64,000 nucleotides of DNA from Streptomyces sp. NRRL WC-3618 (GCF_001280005.1 NZ_LGDW01000177.1:36317-100316); one strand, 5' to 3'; shown: positions 26,888 to 36,601, counted from the first letter of the stretch. Notes: generated by a model not told the origin, from the sequence alone. Numbers and translations: made by a program.

Positions 26888-28731
26888 CAGCGGCTCCCTT
26901 CGGCGGCCGGGGAGCGGTCCGCGTCCTTGTCGGAAAGGTCGTCCGACGGCGACCCGTTCGGCTGCGCCGGATGCGCGTCGGCCGTCCAGCGGACCGCGCT
27001 GAGGGTTCCACCGGCCTCGACCGCGGCGGGCGTCGCCGCGAGCAACGCGCGGGTGTAGGGGTGGGTGACCGTCCCCCGGCGCAGGTCGTCGCCCGTCGTC
27101 CGGTCGACGACCCGGCCCTGGTGGAGCACCAGGACAGTGTCACAGAGCACGCCGACCACGCCGATGTCGTGCGAGATGAACAGCATCGCCGTGCCGTGCT
27201 CGCGGTTGATGCGCCGGAACTGCCGCAGCACCTCCGCCTGGACGGTGACGTCGAGGGCTGTCGTCGGTTCGTCGGCGATGAGCAGCCGCGGTTTCGTCGT
27301 CATCGCGGAGGCGATCGAGGCGCGCTGGAGCATGCCGCCGCTGAGCTCGTGCGGGTGCTGGCGCAGCCGCCGCTCCGGCTCGGTGACGTGGATGTCGGCC
27401 AGGGCGCCGACCATGTCCCGCGCGGCCTGCCGCCGGGGCGTCCCCAGGTGCACCCTGGCCACCTCGGTGAGCTGGGTGCCGAGCCGCAGCGCCGGGTTGA
27501 ACGTACCGATCGGGTCCTGGTAGACGATGCCGATCTCGGTCGCGAGGCGTCGCTCGGGCGGTGTGCCGAGCAGGTCGAGGTCGCCGAGGGCGAGGCGGGA
27601 CGCGTTGGCCCGTACGTCCTCGGGGAGCAGGCCCGCGACCGCCATGGCGATGGTGGACTTGCCGGAGCCCGACTCCCCGACGAGGCCGATGATCTGACCG
27701 GCCCCGATGGTGAACGACACGTCGTCGACGAGTGTCCGCTCGCCGGCCCGCACGGTCAGCCCGTCGACGGTCAGCAGGCCGACGTCCGGCTCCGTGCAGG
27801 CCGCCGCCCCCGCGCCGTCCCACGCCTGAAACGCCTCGGGTGCCGGTGCCGGGACGATCGGTCCCGCCGCGTCCGCCGCCTTGGCCGGCGCGGGCGCCTT
27901 GCCGCGGGTTCGCGGGTCGACGAGTGAGGCCACGCCGTCGCCGAGGAGCATGGCGCCCACACCGGTGACGATGAGCATGATCGACGGGGCGAACACGACC
28001 GACGGCTGGGCGAAGATCGACGGCAGCGCCTCGTTGAGCAGCCGGCCCCAGTCGTACTGCGGGCTCTGCACGCCGAGGCCGACGAACGACAGGCTGCTGA
28101 TGTCGAGCAGGGACAGGGTGAAGCTCGAACTGAGGAGCACCAGCAGCGGCCCGCTGATGTTCGGCAGGACATGGCGGCCCAGGATGCGTAGGCCGGGAAC
28201 GCCGAGCAGGCGCGCGGTGAGGACGTAGTCCTTGTCGGCGACGGTCGCGGCGAGATTCGCCGTCAGCCGCGCGAACCCGGGGACACCGGCGACGGCGATG
28301 GCGACGATCGCGGACCCCATGCCCGGTCCGAGCACCGCCGCGATGACGAGGGCGAGCACGAGCGAGGGGAAGGCCACCGCCGAGTCGATGAGCCGCAGAC
28401 AGGTCTCGCGCAGCCACCCGGGTGCCAGGTGGACCAGCGCGCCGATCGCGACGCCGAAGACGAACGAGACGGCGGTGGCGGCGGCGGCCATGAGCAGGGT
28501 GAGCCGGGTCGCGACGAGCGCCCGGGCCAGGACGTCACGGCCGAAGGCGTCGGTGCCGAGGAGATGCTCGGCACCGGGCCCGAGCCGGGCGTCGTCGGTG
28601 AGGGTCTCGGCGGAGCCGCTCAGCACCAGCGGGGCCACCAGGGCCACGACGAGGAGCAGTCCGAGGATCACGGCGCCGGCCAGCAGCGACGGGTTGCGGC
28701 GCCATCGGCGCAGGGTCGTTTCAGTGGCCAC
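26887..28731 (-). CDS. ABC transporter permease-ATPase fusion (DppC-DppD type)
   Basis: One 614-residue protein carries two importer parts. Residues about 1-275 are a DppC/OppC permease with five to six membrane segments and the EAA-type loop (DYVLTARLLGVPGLRILGRHVLPN). After a Pro/Ala linker (about 275-315), residues about 320-560 are a DppD/OppD ATPase with GESGSGKST, VYQDPIGTFNPALR, LSGGMLQRASIASAM and LLIADEPTTALD. Fusions of this kind are known in some actinobacterial peptide importers. I chose GTG 28731, with GGGAGG 6 bp upstream. It overlaps the end of the upstream permease by 11 bp. Confidence 0.88.
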   Translation of the reverse strand: MATETTLRRWRRNPSLLAGAVILGLLLVVALVAPLVLSGSAETLTDDARLGPGAEHLLGTDAFGRDVLARALVATRLTLLMAAAATAVSFVFGVAIGALVHLAPGWLRETCLRLIDSAVAFPSLVLALVIAAVLGPGMGSAIVAIAVAGVPGFARLTANLAATVADKDYVLTARLLGVPGLRILGRHVLPNISGPLLVLLSSSFTLSLLDISSLSFVGLGVQSPQYDWGRLLNEALPSIFAQPSVVFAPSIMLIVTGVGAMLLGDGVASLVDPRTRGKAPAPAKAADAAGPIVPAPAPEAFQAWDGAGAAACTEPDVGLLTVDGLTVRAGERTLVDDVSFTIGAGQIIGLVGESGSGKSTIAMAVAGLLPEDVRANASRLALGDLDLLGTPPERRLATEIGIVYQDPIGTFNPALRLGTQLTEVARVHLGTPRRQAARDMVGALADIHVTEPERRLRQHPHELSGGMLQRASIASAMTTKPRLLIADEPTTALDVTVQAEVLRQFRRINREHGTAMLFISHDIGVVGVLCDTVLVLHQGRVVDRTTGDDLRRGTVTHPYTRALLAATPAAVEAGGTLSAVRWTADAHPAQPNGSPSDDLSDKDADRSPAAEGSR

Positions 28732-29752
28732 GACGACCTCCCTCAAGGGTGCGGGGGTCGACGATTCCGAGGACGACGTCGACGAGAAGGTTGACGAGCA
28801 GGGCGAGCATGCCGACGACGAGGATGATGCCCTGGATCACCGGATAGTCCTTGTAGATGATCGCCTGGACGACCTCGGTGCCGAGCCCTGGATACGTGAA
28901 GACGTTCTCCAGGATGATCGTCCCGCCGAGCAGCGAGGTGAGGACGAGACCGCTCAGGGTGAGGACACTCGTCACGAGGTTGGGCAGCGCGTGGCGGAGG
29001 TGGAGACGTACGGATCCCAGGCGGTGGCCGCGAGCGGTCCGCATGTAGTCCTGGGCGAGCACCGAGGCCGTCTCCTGCCGGACGACCCGGGCGATGGCGA
29101 AGGCCGGGCCCGTGCAGAGCGCGGCGATCGGCAGGACGAGCGCGCTCGGTGTCGTGGCGCCGCCGGACGGCAGCAGCCCGAGGCTGATCGAGAACAGGAC
29201 GATGAGCAGGGTCGCGAGGACGTAGACCGGCGCCGACGCCAGCAGCCCGGCGACCGTGCCGAATCCGACGCCGAGCCGGCGGCGGCGTCCGTCACGGGTG
29301 AGGACGCCGACGGCCATGCCCAGCGGGACGGCGATGACCAGCGAGAGCAGAACGGCCGGGATGACGAGCTGGACGGTGTACGGCAGCCGGGTCGAGACGA
29401 TGTCCGCGACCGGCGTGTTGAACCGGAACGAGGTGCCGAGCCGTCCGGACGCGATGTCGCCGAGGTAGTGGACGAACCGCGTCGCCATCGGCTCGTCGAG
29501 GCCCAGTCGTTCACGTATCGCCGCGAGCGCGGCCGGGGACGAGTTGGTGCCGGCGATGGCGCGGGCCGGGTCACCGGGCAGCAGGGGCACGATGAGGAAC
29601 GTCACGAAGACGAGCAGCAGCATGGACATCAGCAGGCCGCCCGCCCGGCGTACGGCGAACCCGGCCCAGCCACCGCCCAGCCGCAGCCGGGACACGCGCC
29701 GGGCGGGTGCGGCCGTCAGCGGTCCGGTCGGGACCGCGGCCCCGGCGCTCAC
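28721..29752 (-). CDS. ABC transporter permease, DppB type
   Basis: A 343-residue permease with about six membrane segments. The N-terminal helix is followed by the DppB motif LPGDPARAIAG and by RERLGLDEPMATRFVHYLGDIASGRLGTSF. The EAA loop ARGHRLGSVRLHLRHALPN contacts the ATPase, and TIILENVFTYPGLG is typical of the C-terminal half. Start GTG 29752 overlaps the amidase stop as GTGA (29749-29752). It pairs with the fused permease in the membrane. Confidence 0.88.
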   Translation of the reverse strand: MSAGAAVPTGPLTAAPARRVSRLRLGGGWAGFAVRRAGGLLMSMLLLVFVTFLIVPLLPGDPARAIAGTNSSPAALAAIRERLGLDEPMATRFVHYLGDIASGRLGTSFRFNTPVADIVSTRLPYTVQLVIPAVLLSLVIAVPLGMAVGVLTRDGRRRRLGVGFGTVAGLLASAPVYVLATLLIVLFSISLGLLPSGGATTPSALVLPIAALCTGPAFAIARVVRQETASVLAQDYMRTARGHRLGSVRLHLRHALPNLVTSVLTLSGLVLTSLLGGTIILENVFTYPGLGTEVVQAIIYKDYPVIQGIILVVGMLALLVNLLVDVVLGIVDPRTLEGGRRGH

Positions 29753-31176
29753 AGCGCCACCGCGAGTGACGCGTCGTCCGGGTGCCGCTCGTGCCAGCGG
29801 AACCGCGGTTCGAGCTGGGCGGCCAGGCGCAGCAGCGTCGCCTCGTCGTAGGGCGCGCCGATGAGCTGCGCGCCGACCGGCAGTCCGTACGCGGTCGCGT
29901 GGACGGGCAGCGAGATGGCGGGCAGCCCGGCGATGTTGACGAACGCGGTGAACGAGACCATCCGGGTCTCCGTGGCCCGCGGGCCGTCGGGGTCGGAGTT
30001 CGCCTCGTCGTACACGGGGCCGACCGGCGGCGCCACGACCGCCGTGGTCGGAGTGAGGAGAACGTCGAAGTCCCTGCCCCACTGGGCGACCACGTCGCGG
30101 GACTCGGCCTGCAGGAGCGCGGCCGTCCGGGCGTAGTCGCCCGCGGTGGCCTCGAGGGCGGTTTCGCGGCGGCGGCGGATGTAGGGGTCCACCGCTTCGG
30201 GATCGTCGAGCTCGATGGCGTAGGTGGAGGCGCTGATGATCGTCCAGGTGAAGCCCATGATCGCCGCGGGCGAGAACATCTTCGGGCGGGCCTCGACGAC
30301 ATCGTGTCCCAGGTCGCGCAGGGCCTGCGCGGTCGTCAGCGCCGCCTTGCGGCACTCCTCGTCGACCGGCAGCCCGGTCGGCGCGTCGAGGAGCAGACCG
30401 ATCCGCAGCCGTCCGGGATCGGCGCCCACCTCCTCGAGGTACGGGCGGGCCGGTTCGGGCGCGCTGTACCAGGAGAGCCGGTCGGGACGCCCCATGACGT
30501 CGAGCATGAGGGCCGCGTCGCGCACGGTGCGGGTGATCGCTCCTCCGGTCGTCGAGTGTTCCCAGCCCCGGACGAACTCGGGCACGCGTCCCCGGCTCGG
30601 CTTGAGGCCCACGAGGCCGGTGACGGACGCCGGGACCCGGATCGATCCGCCGCCGTCGGAGGCGTGTGCCACCGGGGCGAGCCCGGCCGCGACGGCCGCG
30701 GACGCGCCGCCGCTCGACCCGCCGGAGGTGTACGCGAGGTTCCACGGGTTGCGCGTCTTGCCGTGCCGGGCGTTCTCGGAGACGGTCAGCGCACCGAACT
30801 CCGGCGAGTTGGTCCGGCCGAGGGGGATCGCGCCGGCGTCGAGGAGGAGCTGGATGTCGGGGTCGGTGACCGTCTGCGGGGTGTCCCGGATCGCCAGTGA
30901 GGACATCGTGTTGGGTTGTCCCGCAACGGAGTTGAGGTCCTTGATGGGGACGGGGACGCCGTGCAGCGGGCCGAGCGGATCGCCGCGCAGCACCGCCTGC
31001 TCGGCCCGGACGGCCGCCGCGCGGACGGCGTCGGCGTCGAGCCAGACGACGGCGTTGACGGCGGGATTGATCCGCTCGATGCGTTCGAGGTAGGTCTCGG
31101 CCACCTCGACCGGGCTGACCTCTTTCGCGCGTATGAGGTCGGCGATCTGCTGGGCGGTGCTGAATGGGTCGATCAC
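29749..31176 (-). CDS. Amidase signature-family hydrolase
   Basis: A 475-residue amidase related to GatA. The Ser-Ser-Lys triad is present: Lys in HGVPVPIKDLN (about residue 80), the cis-Ser in the YTSGGSSGGASAAVAAGLAP loop, and the nucleophile Ser in DGGGSIRVPAS. GLVGLKPSRGRVP is the usual following block. It hydrolyses an amide to acid and ammonia. It is sandwiched between the substrate-binding protein gene and the permease genes of one importer operon, so it probably acts on the imported compound. There is no signal peptide; the substrate is unknown. Confidence 0.9.
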   Translation of the reverse strand: MIDPFSTAQQIADLIRAKEVSPVEVAETYLERIERINPAVNAVVWLDADAVRAAAVRAEQAVLRGDPLGPLHGVPVPIKDLNSVAGQPNTMSSLAIRDTPQTVTDPDIQLLLDAGAIPLGRTNSPEFGALTVSENARHGKTRNPWNLAYTSGGSSGGASAAVAAGLAPVAHASDGGGSIRVPASVTGLVGLKPSRGRVPEFVRGWEHSTTGGAITRTVRDAALMLDVMGRPDRLSWYSAPEPARPYLEEVGADPGRLRIGLLLDAPTGLPVDEECRKAALTTAQALRDLGHDVVEARPKMFSPAAIMGFTWTIISASTYAIELDDPEAVDPYIRRRRETALEATAGDYARTAALLQAESRDVVAQWGRDFDVLLTPTTAVVAPPVGPVYDEANSDPDGPRATETRMVSFTAFVNIAGLPAISLPVHATAYGLPVGAQLIGAPYDEATLLRLAAQLEPRFRWHERHPDDASLAVAL

Positions 31177-31234
31177 CAGGGGGCTCCTGTCGGAACGGTA
31201 AGTCGGTCGGTCTGTCCCTCTGCCTGTGTGTCTG

Positions 31235-32821
31235 TCAGCCGGTGACGCGCAGGATGGGGTCGTCGAGCGAGCCGCCGAGCATCTGTGCGCTGAATCCCTT
31301 GCGCAGCGCGTAGATGAACGGGTCGTTGACCATCGGCACCGCGTCCGCCTGCGAGATCAGTGCCTTGGTGGCCGTCTGGTACGCGGCACAGCGGGCCGTC
31401 TCAGTCGTCGCCTCGGCGCCCTGGGCGAAGGCCTTGTTCACCACGGGGTTCTTCACCGCGCCGAGGTTGCCGCCGCCCTCGGGGACGGTCGGACCCACGA
31501 AGTGGCCGAGCGGGTTGGCAAGGCTGCCGAGGAAGTTGAGGTCGGCGAAGACCGTGACGTCCCAGGCGTCGGGCTTGCCGAACACGGTCCCGACCCAGGT
31601 GCCGACGTCGACGTTGGCGAGGGTGACGTCCGCGCCCGCGGCCCGCAGCGCCTCCTGGACGTACTGGTTTCCGGCGCCGGCCGGGCCGACGACCTGGGGG
31701 CCGACGAGGCGGATCTTCTTGCCCTTGAGCACGCCCGCCGCCGCGGCTTTGTCCTTCGGTACGAGGAAGGAGGTGCCGGGGTCGTTGCAGGGGATGCCCT
31801 TCTGCACGAACATCGTCGACGGCTCGCCGGTCTCCTTCGAGACGACCCTGGTGAAGGCGGCGCGGTCGACGGCCTGGGCGACTGCCCGGCGGGCGGCGAC
31901 GTCGGCGAAGACCGTGCCGGGTCGTTCGTTGAAGAGCAGGTAGAAGTCGGAGAAGCGGCTGACGCTCACGGAGTAGCCGGCCACGCCGTCGAAGCGCGGG
32001 ATGCCCGAGGCGTCGATCTTGCCGATGTCGAGCTGGCCGCTCGTCACGAGGTTGCCGGTCGCCGTCGGGTCGGGCGAGACCAGGTACTCCATCGTCGCGG
32101 CGACCTTGCCGGGGATTTTCGTACGCCAGGCCGGCCATGCCTTGTATTCCGGGCGAAGCGCGTACGAGTACGAGACGCCCGACTGGGACTTCTGAAGAAG
32201 GTACGGGCCGGACTCGGAGCCCTTGGCCTTACCGGCGGCGAGGGCCTTGAGGTCCCCCAGTCCCGCCGGGCAGACGATGCCCGTGCTCGCGACCGACAGG
32301 CCGGTGACCATGTCGCCCCACGGCCTGGCGAGCGTGATCTTCACCGTCCGCGCCGCGTCGTCGGCGCTCACTTTCACCGTGTTGCCGGGGCCGAAGACCG
32401 TGGGGAGATCGGGCGCCGCCGTCTTCGGGTCGACGAAGCGGTCGAGGGAGCCCTTGACGACGGTCGGCGTGATCGGCGTCCCGTCGGCGCAGGTCGCGTC
32501 GGCGCGCAGGGTGAAGGTGGCCGAGGTCGGCGTGTTCTTCCATTCGGCGGCGAGCCCGCCGACGAGCCCGCCGTCGTCCTTGCGCACCAGGGTGTCGTAG
32601 CTGTCCCGGGCGAGCAGGTAGTCCGGCAGGGACAACGCCTTGGCCGGGTCGAAACTGGCCGGCACATCGATCGTCGTACGGATCTTCGTCGCACCGGCGG
32701 CACCACCGCCGCTCGGATCTCCGGCCGTCGCCCCCGTAGTGGTACAGCCGGCGAGTACGGCCGTCATGGCGACGGCGGCGGTCACAGGGACCACGCGGGT
32801 ACGGGTACGGGTCTGGCGCAT
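31235..32821 (-). CDS. ABC transporter substrate-binding lipoprotein (SBP family 5)
   Basis: A 528-residue lipoprotein. The lipobox VLAGC follows a basic, hydrophobic signal. The mature protein has the layout of family 5 solute-binding proteins that capture peptides, nickel chelates or opines (FDPAKALSLPDYLLARDSYDTLV at the N-terminus, then a RAVAQAVDRAAF block about halfway). It is the first gene of the importer operon, 58 bp before the amidase. A 19-bp palindrome about 170 bp upstream probably controls the operon. Confidence 0.9.
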   Translation of the reverse strand: MRQTRTRTRVVPVTAAVAMTAVLAGCTTTGATAGDPSGGGAAGATKIRTTIDVPASFDPAKALSLPDYLLARDSYDTLVRKDDGGLVGGLAAEWKNTPTSATFTLRADATCADGTPITPTVVKGSLDRFVDPKTAAPDLPTVFGPGNTVKVSADDAARTVKITLARPWGDMVTGLSVASTGIVCPAGLGDLKALAAGKAKGSESGPYLLQKSQSGVSYSYALRPEYKAWPAWRTKIPGKVAATMEYLVSPDPTATGNLVTSGQLDIGKIDASGIPRFDGVAGYSVSVSRFSDFYLLFNERPGTVFADVAARRAVAQAVDRAAFTRVVSKETGEPSTMFVQKGIPCNDPGTSFLVPKDKAAAAGVLKGKKIRLVGPQVVGPAGAGNQYVQEALRAAGADVTLANVDVGTWVGTVFGKPDAWDVTVFADLNFLGSLANPLGHFVGPTVPEGGGNLGAVKNPVVNKAFAQGAEATTETARCAAYQTATKALISQADAVPMVNDPFIYALRKGFSAQMLGGSLDDPILRVTG

Positions 32822-32987
32822 GGGTGCTCCTGGAGAGGGGTGTCACGCTCTGCGCAGGTCGCACGAATCTGGCGGGCGAGCGCGAGCAGTTCGGGGCGGA
32901 GGCGGTGCGCGCGGCACTCGGAGGACGCCGCATGTGAACGAGCAGTGGAGCACTCGGTAGGGAGAGGATGCCGCCAAGTGAACGGCG

Positions 32988-33006
32988 TAGTCAATAGCGT
33001 TAACTA
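32988..33006. promoter_or_regulatory. Palindromic operator upstream of the importer operon
   Basis: TAGTCAA and TTAACTA arms with a 5-bp spacer (six of seven pairs match). It lies in the only AT-rich patch between the binding-protein gene and the upstream TetR gene on the same strand. It is a good candidate site for that TetR regulator. Confidence 0.55.
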
Positions 33007-33085
33007 TCTTTTCGCGCGCCACGCTCACCGCCGTTTCCGGCCGCGAGAACGCCGCTGAATGGTTGGCCGGGAGGACTGACGCGTG

Positions 33086-33766
33086 TCAGTCGCGCGGGAA
33101 CGTCTGAGCCTCTGCCTCGAGGGCCGCGAGGAGGATGTCGACCTGCCGGTGGAAGACCTCGGTCATGTCCACGCTGCGCAGGTGCTCCTTCGCCGCCTCG
33201 GCGTAGGGGTACGCGTCAGGGTCCGCCGGCTGGTACTCCTGCACCCAGTTGACCTCTGCGCCGAACCGCTGGTTGACGAGCCGCCAGGCGTTGTTGCTCG
33301 CCATGGCGAGAACGAAGTTCGAGAACGCCTGGTAGTAGAGGACGGCCGCCCGGCCGCGCCAGCCGCCGCGGTGGAACGCTTCGAGGACGGCGTCGACGGC
33401 CCGCAACTCGTGAACGCCCCGGGTGACTCGCCCCATGCAGAGCGCGGCGGCGGCGGGGTGGTCCAGCGCGGTGTTCCAGGCCCGGATCGCCAGGCTCCGC
33501 AGCGAGTCGATCCACGACTCGTGCGGCTCGTACCCCTCGAGGGAGATCCTGTCGAGCTCCTCCGCGACGGCGACCATGATGTGGTCCCGACTCGCGAAGT
33601 ACCGGTAGACGGCGGTCGCGGAGGCGGACAGTTCCTTGCCGAGCCGCTGGAAGGTCAGCGCGTCCGGGCCGTCCTCGTCGAGGATCCGCAGCGCGGTTCC
33701 CACGATGAGCCCCTGGGAGAGGGTGCCCCGCTGGAGCCGCTTCGTCGACCGGCCGCCAACTGCCAC
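33086..33766 (-). CDS. TetR-family regulator
   Basis: A 226-residue repressor. The helix-turn-helix is at about residues 10-57 (GLIVGTALRILDEDGPDALTFQRLGKELSASATAVYRYFASRDHIM), followed by a TetR_C-type ligand domain. I start at GTG 33766, with GGGAGG 7 bp upstream; the frame stays open to 33994 but the extra stretch looks non-coding. It lies directly upstream of the importer operon and probably regulates it through the palindrome at 32988. The ligand is unknown. Confidence 0.82.
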   Translation of the reverse strand: MAVGGRSTKRLQRGTLSQGLIVGTALRILDEDGPDALTFQRLGKELSASATAVYRYFASRDHIMVAVAEELDRISLEGYEPHESWIDSLRSLAIRAWNTALDHPAAAALCMGRVTRGVHELRAVDAVLEAFHRGGWRGRAAVLYYQAFSNFVLAMASNNAWRLVNQRFGAEVNWVQEYQPADPDAYPYAEAAKEHLRSVDMTEVFHRQVDILLAALEAEAQTFPRD

Positions 33767-34063
33767 TCGAACGCCTCCCTCGAACGGACGGCGAGCGCTC
33801 GCTGCCGCAGCCTGCGCCTCTTCACCGGCGACAATGAGGACCAGCCTATGCGACCGGTTTCGAACGGGTCGTCCTGGACCCGGCCACTGGGGCGGCCCTG
33901 CCGCGACCATCCCTCCGCTGAGCGTCCCCGCCGGAGGGGAAGGTATGCCACGAGGGCGGAACGGGAGCGGCTGAACCAAGTGCGGGCTGACCACGGGCCA
34001 CGGTGCCAGGTCCGCACGTCGCGTTGCTGGAACGCTCCGGTCGGCCGCCGCCGAGGGCGATGC
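33767..34063. other. Intergenic region, nothing recognised
   Basis: About 300 bp upstream of the TetR gene and downstream of the next small gene on the same strand. It must carry the TetR promoter. I see no gene or convincing repeat. Confidence 0.4.
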
Positions 34064-34417
34064 TCAGCCCGTCTGCCCCTCCTCCCCGCCGGCCGCCGGA
34101 AGAACCACCCGAAGGTTCGCGTCGGGCCGCACCCAGAACAGGGCCGCGCCCGCAGGGCCCTCGAGTTCGACGGCGGCGTGCCGGACAGGGGGCAGCTCGG
34201 AGAACTCTCCGAACGGCGGCCGGTGAATCCGGACCACCCGAGCCGGGGAAACCCCCGACCCCGGCGGGCTGTCCACCGCAAGCACCAAATCACCAGGGAA
34301 GACGCTCCGCCCCACACTGACGCAACGAGCGTGACAGATCACCCTGTTCGCCGACGGCCACTCGTACATGCTTTCCACTTGCAGCAGCCCCACCGGCTCG
34401 GGCTCGGTACCGCTCAT
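34064..34417 (-). CDS. Small hypothetical protein
   Basis: A 117-residue protein with good coding character but no domain I recognise. The predicted fold is mostly beta (GLLQVESMYEWPSANRVICHARCVSVGRS, then ELEGPAGAALFWVRPDANLRVVLPA), with two cysteines close together. ATG 34417 is the most plausible start; the frame is open upstream to 34450. The nearest genes are a TetR regulator (same strand) and a divergent subtilase, and neither suggests a function. Confidence 0.5.
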   Translation of the reverse strand: MSGTEPEPVGLLQVESMYEWPSANRVICHARCVSVGRSVFPGDLVLAVDSPPGSGVSPARVVRIHRPPFGEFSELPPVRHAAVELEGPAGAALFWVRPDANLRVVLPAAGGEEGQTG

Positions 34418-34739
34418 TGCGCGGATGCCTCCATCCAGGATCCGAACCAATTCATCACCTCACCTCGCGTGGCGACCCGGCAAGGCGCGCCACCCGGGTA
34501 GCAGCACCGAGCCGGACCTGCGCGCCGCAGGCCTCGACCCCCGGCGCCCGTACCCGTAGCCACCGCGGCCCCACTCTCCTTGCCCGGCGTACGTCGCTTT
34601 TCAGCCATGCCCCTAAACCGTCCCTGCACGGAAAGGTACTTCCGTACAGGAGCATGCACCTGACATCTTGCATCCACCACTCGTTTCGTACGGCCCAGCA
34701 AGTGCCCTCAGCACGGCCCGGCCGTCTCCGGAGGACGCA
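34418..34739. other. Divergent intergenic region before the subtilase gene
   Basis: About 320 bp between a small minus-strand gene and the secreted protease. A less GC-rich patch at about 34600-34690 is the likeliest location for the protease promoter. I see no operator-like repeat. Confidence 0.4.
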
Positions 34740-36554
34740 TTGATACCCCACATATCCAGCCGCCCCAGACGCACGCTGGTGCTGGCGGCCACACTCGGCG
34801 CCGCTCTCGCGTTCGGCGCCCCGGGCGCCCTCGCGGGCACGCTCCCCGTCGCCTCCTCCACCGCGCCGGCCGCCAAGGCCCACGCACCGGCCCGCACACC
34901 GGCCGCCGTACCGGCTTCGCAGAGTGCGACCTGGGTGGCCGGCACGCGTGCCTACCTCGTGATCACCGCCCCCGGTGACAGTTCGGCGGTCCGCTCCGCG
35001 ATCGCGGCCAATGGCGGCACCGTCTTCTCGAGCTTCGACGCCATCGGCGTGATCGTCGCCCACTCGGCGTCCAGCTCATTCGCCGCCACCATGCGCGGCG
35101 TCGCCGGCGTACAGCAGGTCGGCGCCACGCGTACCTCGGACGTCCCGGCCGAGGCCTACAACCCGGCGCTCCCGGCGAATCCGGCCCAGGCCTCGACCCC
35201 GGCCGGAGAACCGGTCCGGGCCGACATGAGCCAGATCAAGGCCGACCGGGCCTGGGCCGTGAACCCGGGCTCCGCCGCCGTCACGGTCGGCATCCTGGAC
35301 ACCGGTGTGGACGACCAGCACCAGGACCTGGCGCCCAACTTCGACGCGGCCGACTCGGTCTCCTGCGCCTACGGCAAGCCCGACACCCGTACCGGCGCCT
35401 GGCGGGACGTCGACACGCACGGCACCCACGTAGCGGGCACCGTCGCGGCGGCCAAGAACGGCAAGGGCGTCGTCGGCGTGGCCCCCGGAGTGAAGATCGC
35501 GGCGGTCCGGGTCGCCGAGCCGGGCAACTCCTTCTTCTTCGCCGAGAACACCATCTGCGGCTTCGTCTGGGCCGGTGACCACGGCTTCAAGGTCACCAAC
35601 AACAGCTATTACACGGACCCGTGGCAGTTCAACTGCCCGGACAACATCGACCAGGCCGCCATCATCGAGGGCGTCAAGCGCGCCCAGGAGTACGCCGAGG
35701 GCAAGGGCTCCCTCCAGATCGCCGCCGCGGGCAACGAGAACTACGACCTCGCCCACAAGACGACCGACTCCGCGAGCCCGAACGACTCGACGCCGGGCAC
35801 CCGCACCATCACCAACGCCTGCCTCGACATCCCGACCGAACTGCCGGGCGTGGTCACGGTCGCGGCCAACGGCACGGGCGTCACCAAGGCCTCGTTCTCC
35901 AACTTCGGGCAGGGCGTCATCGACGTCGCGGCGCCGGGCAGCAACGTGTACTCCACCGTCCCCGGCGGCGGCTACGGCAGCAAGAGCGGTACGTCGATGG
36001 CCACCCCGCACGTGGTCGGCGTGGCGGCACTCATCGCCAGCGCCAACCCGGGCATCACCCCGGCGCAGATCCGCGCCAAGCTGGCCGCCCAGGCCAACGA
36101 CATCGCCTGCCCCTCGGACAGCCGCTGCACGGGTACGACGGCCGACAACTCGTTCTTCGGCGAGGGACAGGTCGACGCCCTCAAGGCCGTCGGGGCCACC
36201 CCGCCGCCGCCCGGCAAGTACTTCGAGAACCTCGCGGACTTCGCCATCAACGACAACGCGACCGTGGAGAGCCCGATCGCCGTCACCGGCGTGACCGGCA
36301 ACGCCCCGGCCGCCCTCAAGGTGGGTGTGGACATCAAGCACACCTACATCGGTGACCTGAAGGTCGACCTGGTGGCGCCGGACGGCACCGTCTACACGCT
36401 GCACAACCACGCCGGCGGCAGCGCCGACGACATCGCCCAGACCTACACCGTGGACGCCTCCTCGGAGGTCGCGAACGGCACCTGGAAGCTGCGCGTCAAC
36501 GACAACGCCGCCTCCGACACAGGCAAGATCGACGCCTGGAACCTGACCTTCTGA
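34740..36554 (+). CDS. Secreted subtilisin-like serine protease (S8) with P/Homo B domain
   Basis: A 604-residue exported protease. A signal peptide (residues 1-33) precedes an inhibitor I9-like propeptide (about 55-125). The S8 domain has Asp in VGILDTGVDD, His in DTHGTHVAGT, oxyanion Asn in AAAGNEN and nucleophile Ser in GTSMATPHVVGVAALI. A proprotein-convertase P domain closes the protein (KVGVDIKHTYIGDLKVDLVAPDG to GKIDAWNLTF). TTG 34740, with GGAGGA 4 bp upstream, is the start: the frame upstream lacks a ribosome site and the signal peptide begins here. It likely matures by autocleavage and degrades external protein. Confidence 0.92.
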   Translation: MIPHISSRPRRTLVLAATLGAALAFGAPGALAGTLPVASSTAPAAKAHAPARTPAAVPASQSATWVAGTRAYLVITAPGDSSAVRSAIAANGGTVFSSFDAIGVIVAHSASSSFAATMRGVAGVQQVGATRTSDVPAEAYNPALPANPAQASTPAGEPVRADMSQIKADRAWAVNPGSAAVTVGILDTGVDDQHQDLAPNFDAADSVSCAYGKPDTRTGAWRDVDTHGTHVAGTVAAAKNGKGVVGVAPGVKIAAVRVAEPGNSFFFAENTICGFVWAGDHGFKVTNNSYYTDPWQFNCPDNIDQAAIIEGVKRAQEYAEGKGSLQIAAAGNENYDLAHKTTDSASPNDSTPGTRTITNACLDIPTELPGVVTVAANGTGVTKASFSNFGQGVIDVAAPGSNVYSTVPGGGYGSKSGTSMATPHVVGVAALIASANPGITPAQIRAKLAAQANDIACPSDSRCTGTTADNSFFGEGQVDALKAVGATPPPPGKYFENLADFAINDNATVESPIAVTGVTGNAPAALKVGVDIKHTYIGDLKVDLVAPDGTVYTLHNHAGGSADDIAQTYTVDASSEVANGTWKLRVNDNAASDTGKIDAWNLTF

Positions 36555-36601
36555 CGCAGGTCCCGGCGGTGTAAGCGGCGTTTCGCCGTCGTGTTGAGCC
36601 C

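Noticed and set aside
31226-33058. Long plus-strand open frame opposite the substrate-binding protein gene
   Set aside because: Antisense shadow; no domain, while the minus strand encodes a lipoprotein with a lipobox.
34740-36554. Subtilase as part of a lanthipeptide or other RiPP cluster
   Set aside because: No precursor, lanthionine synthetase or transporter gene nearby; it has a secretory signal, propeptide and P domain like a general extracellular protease.
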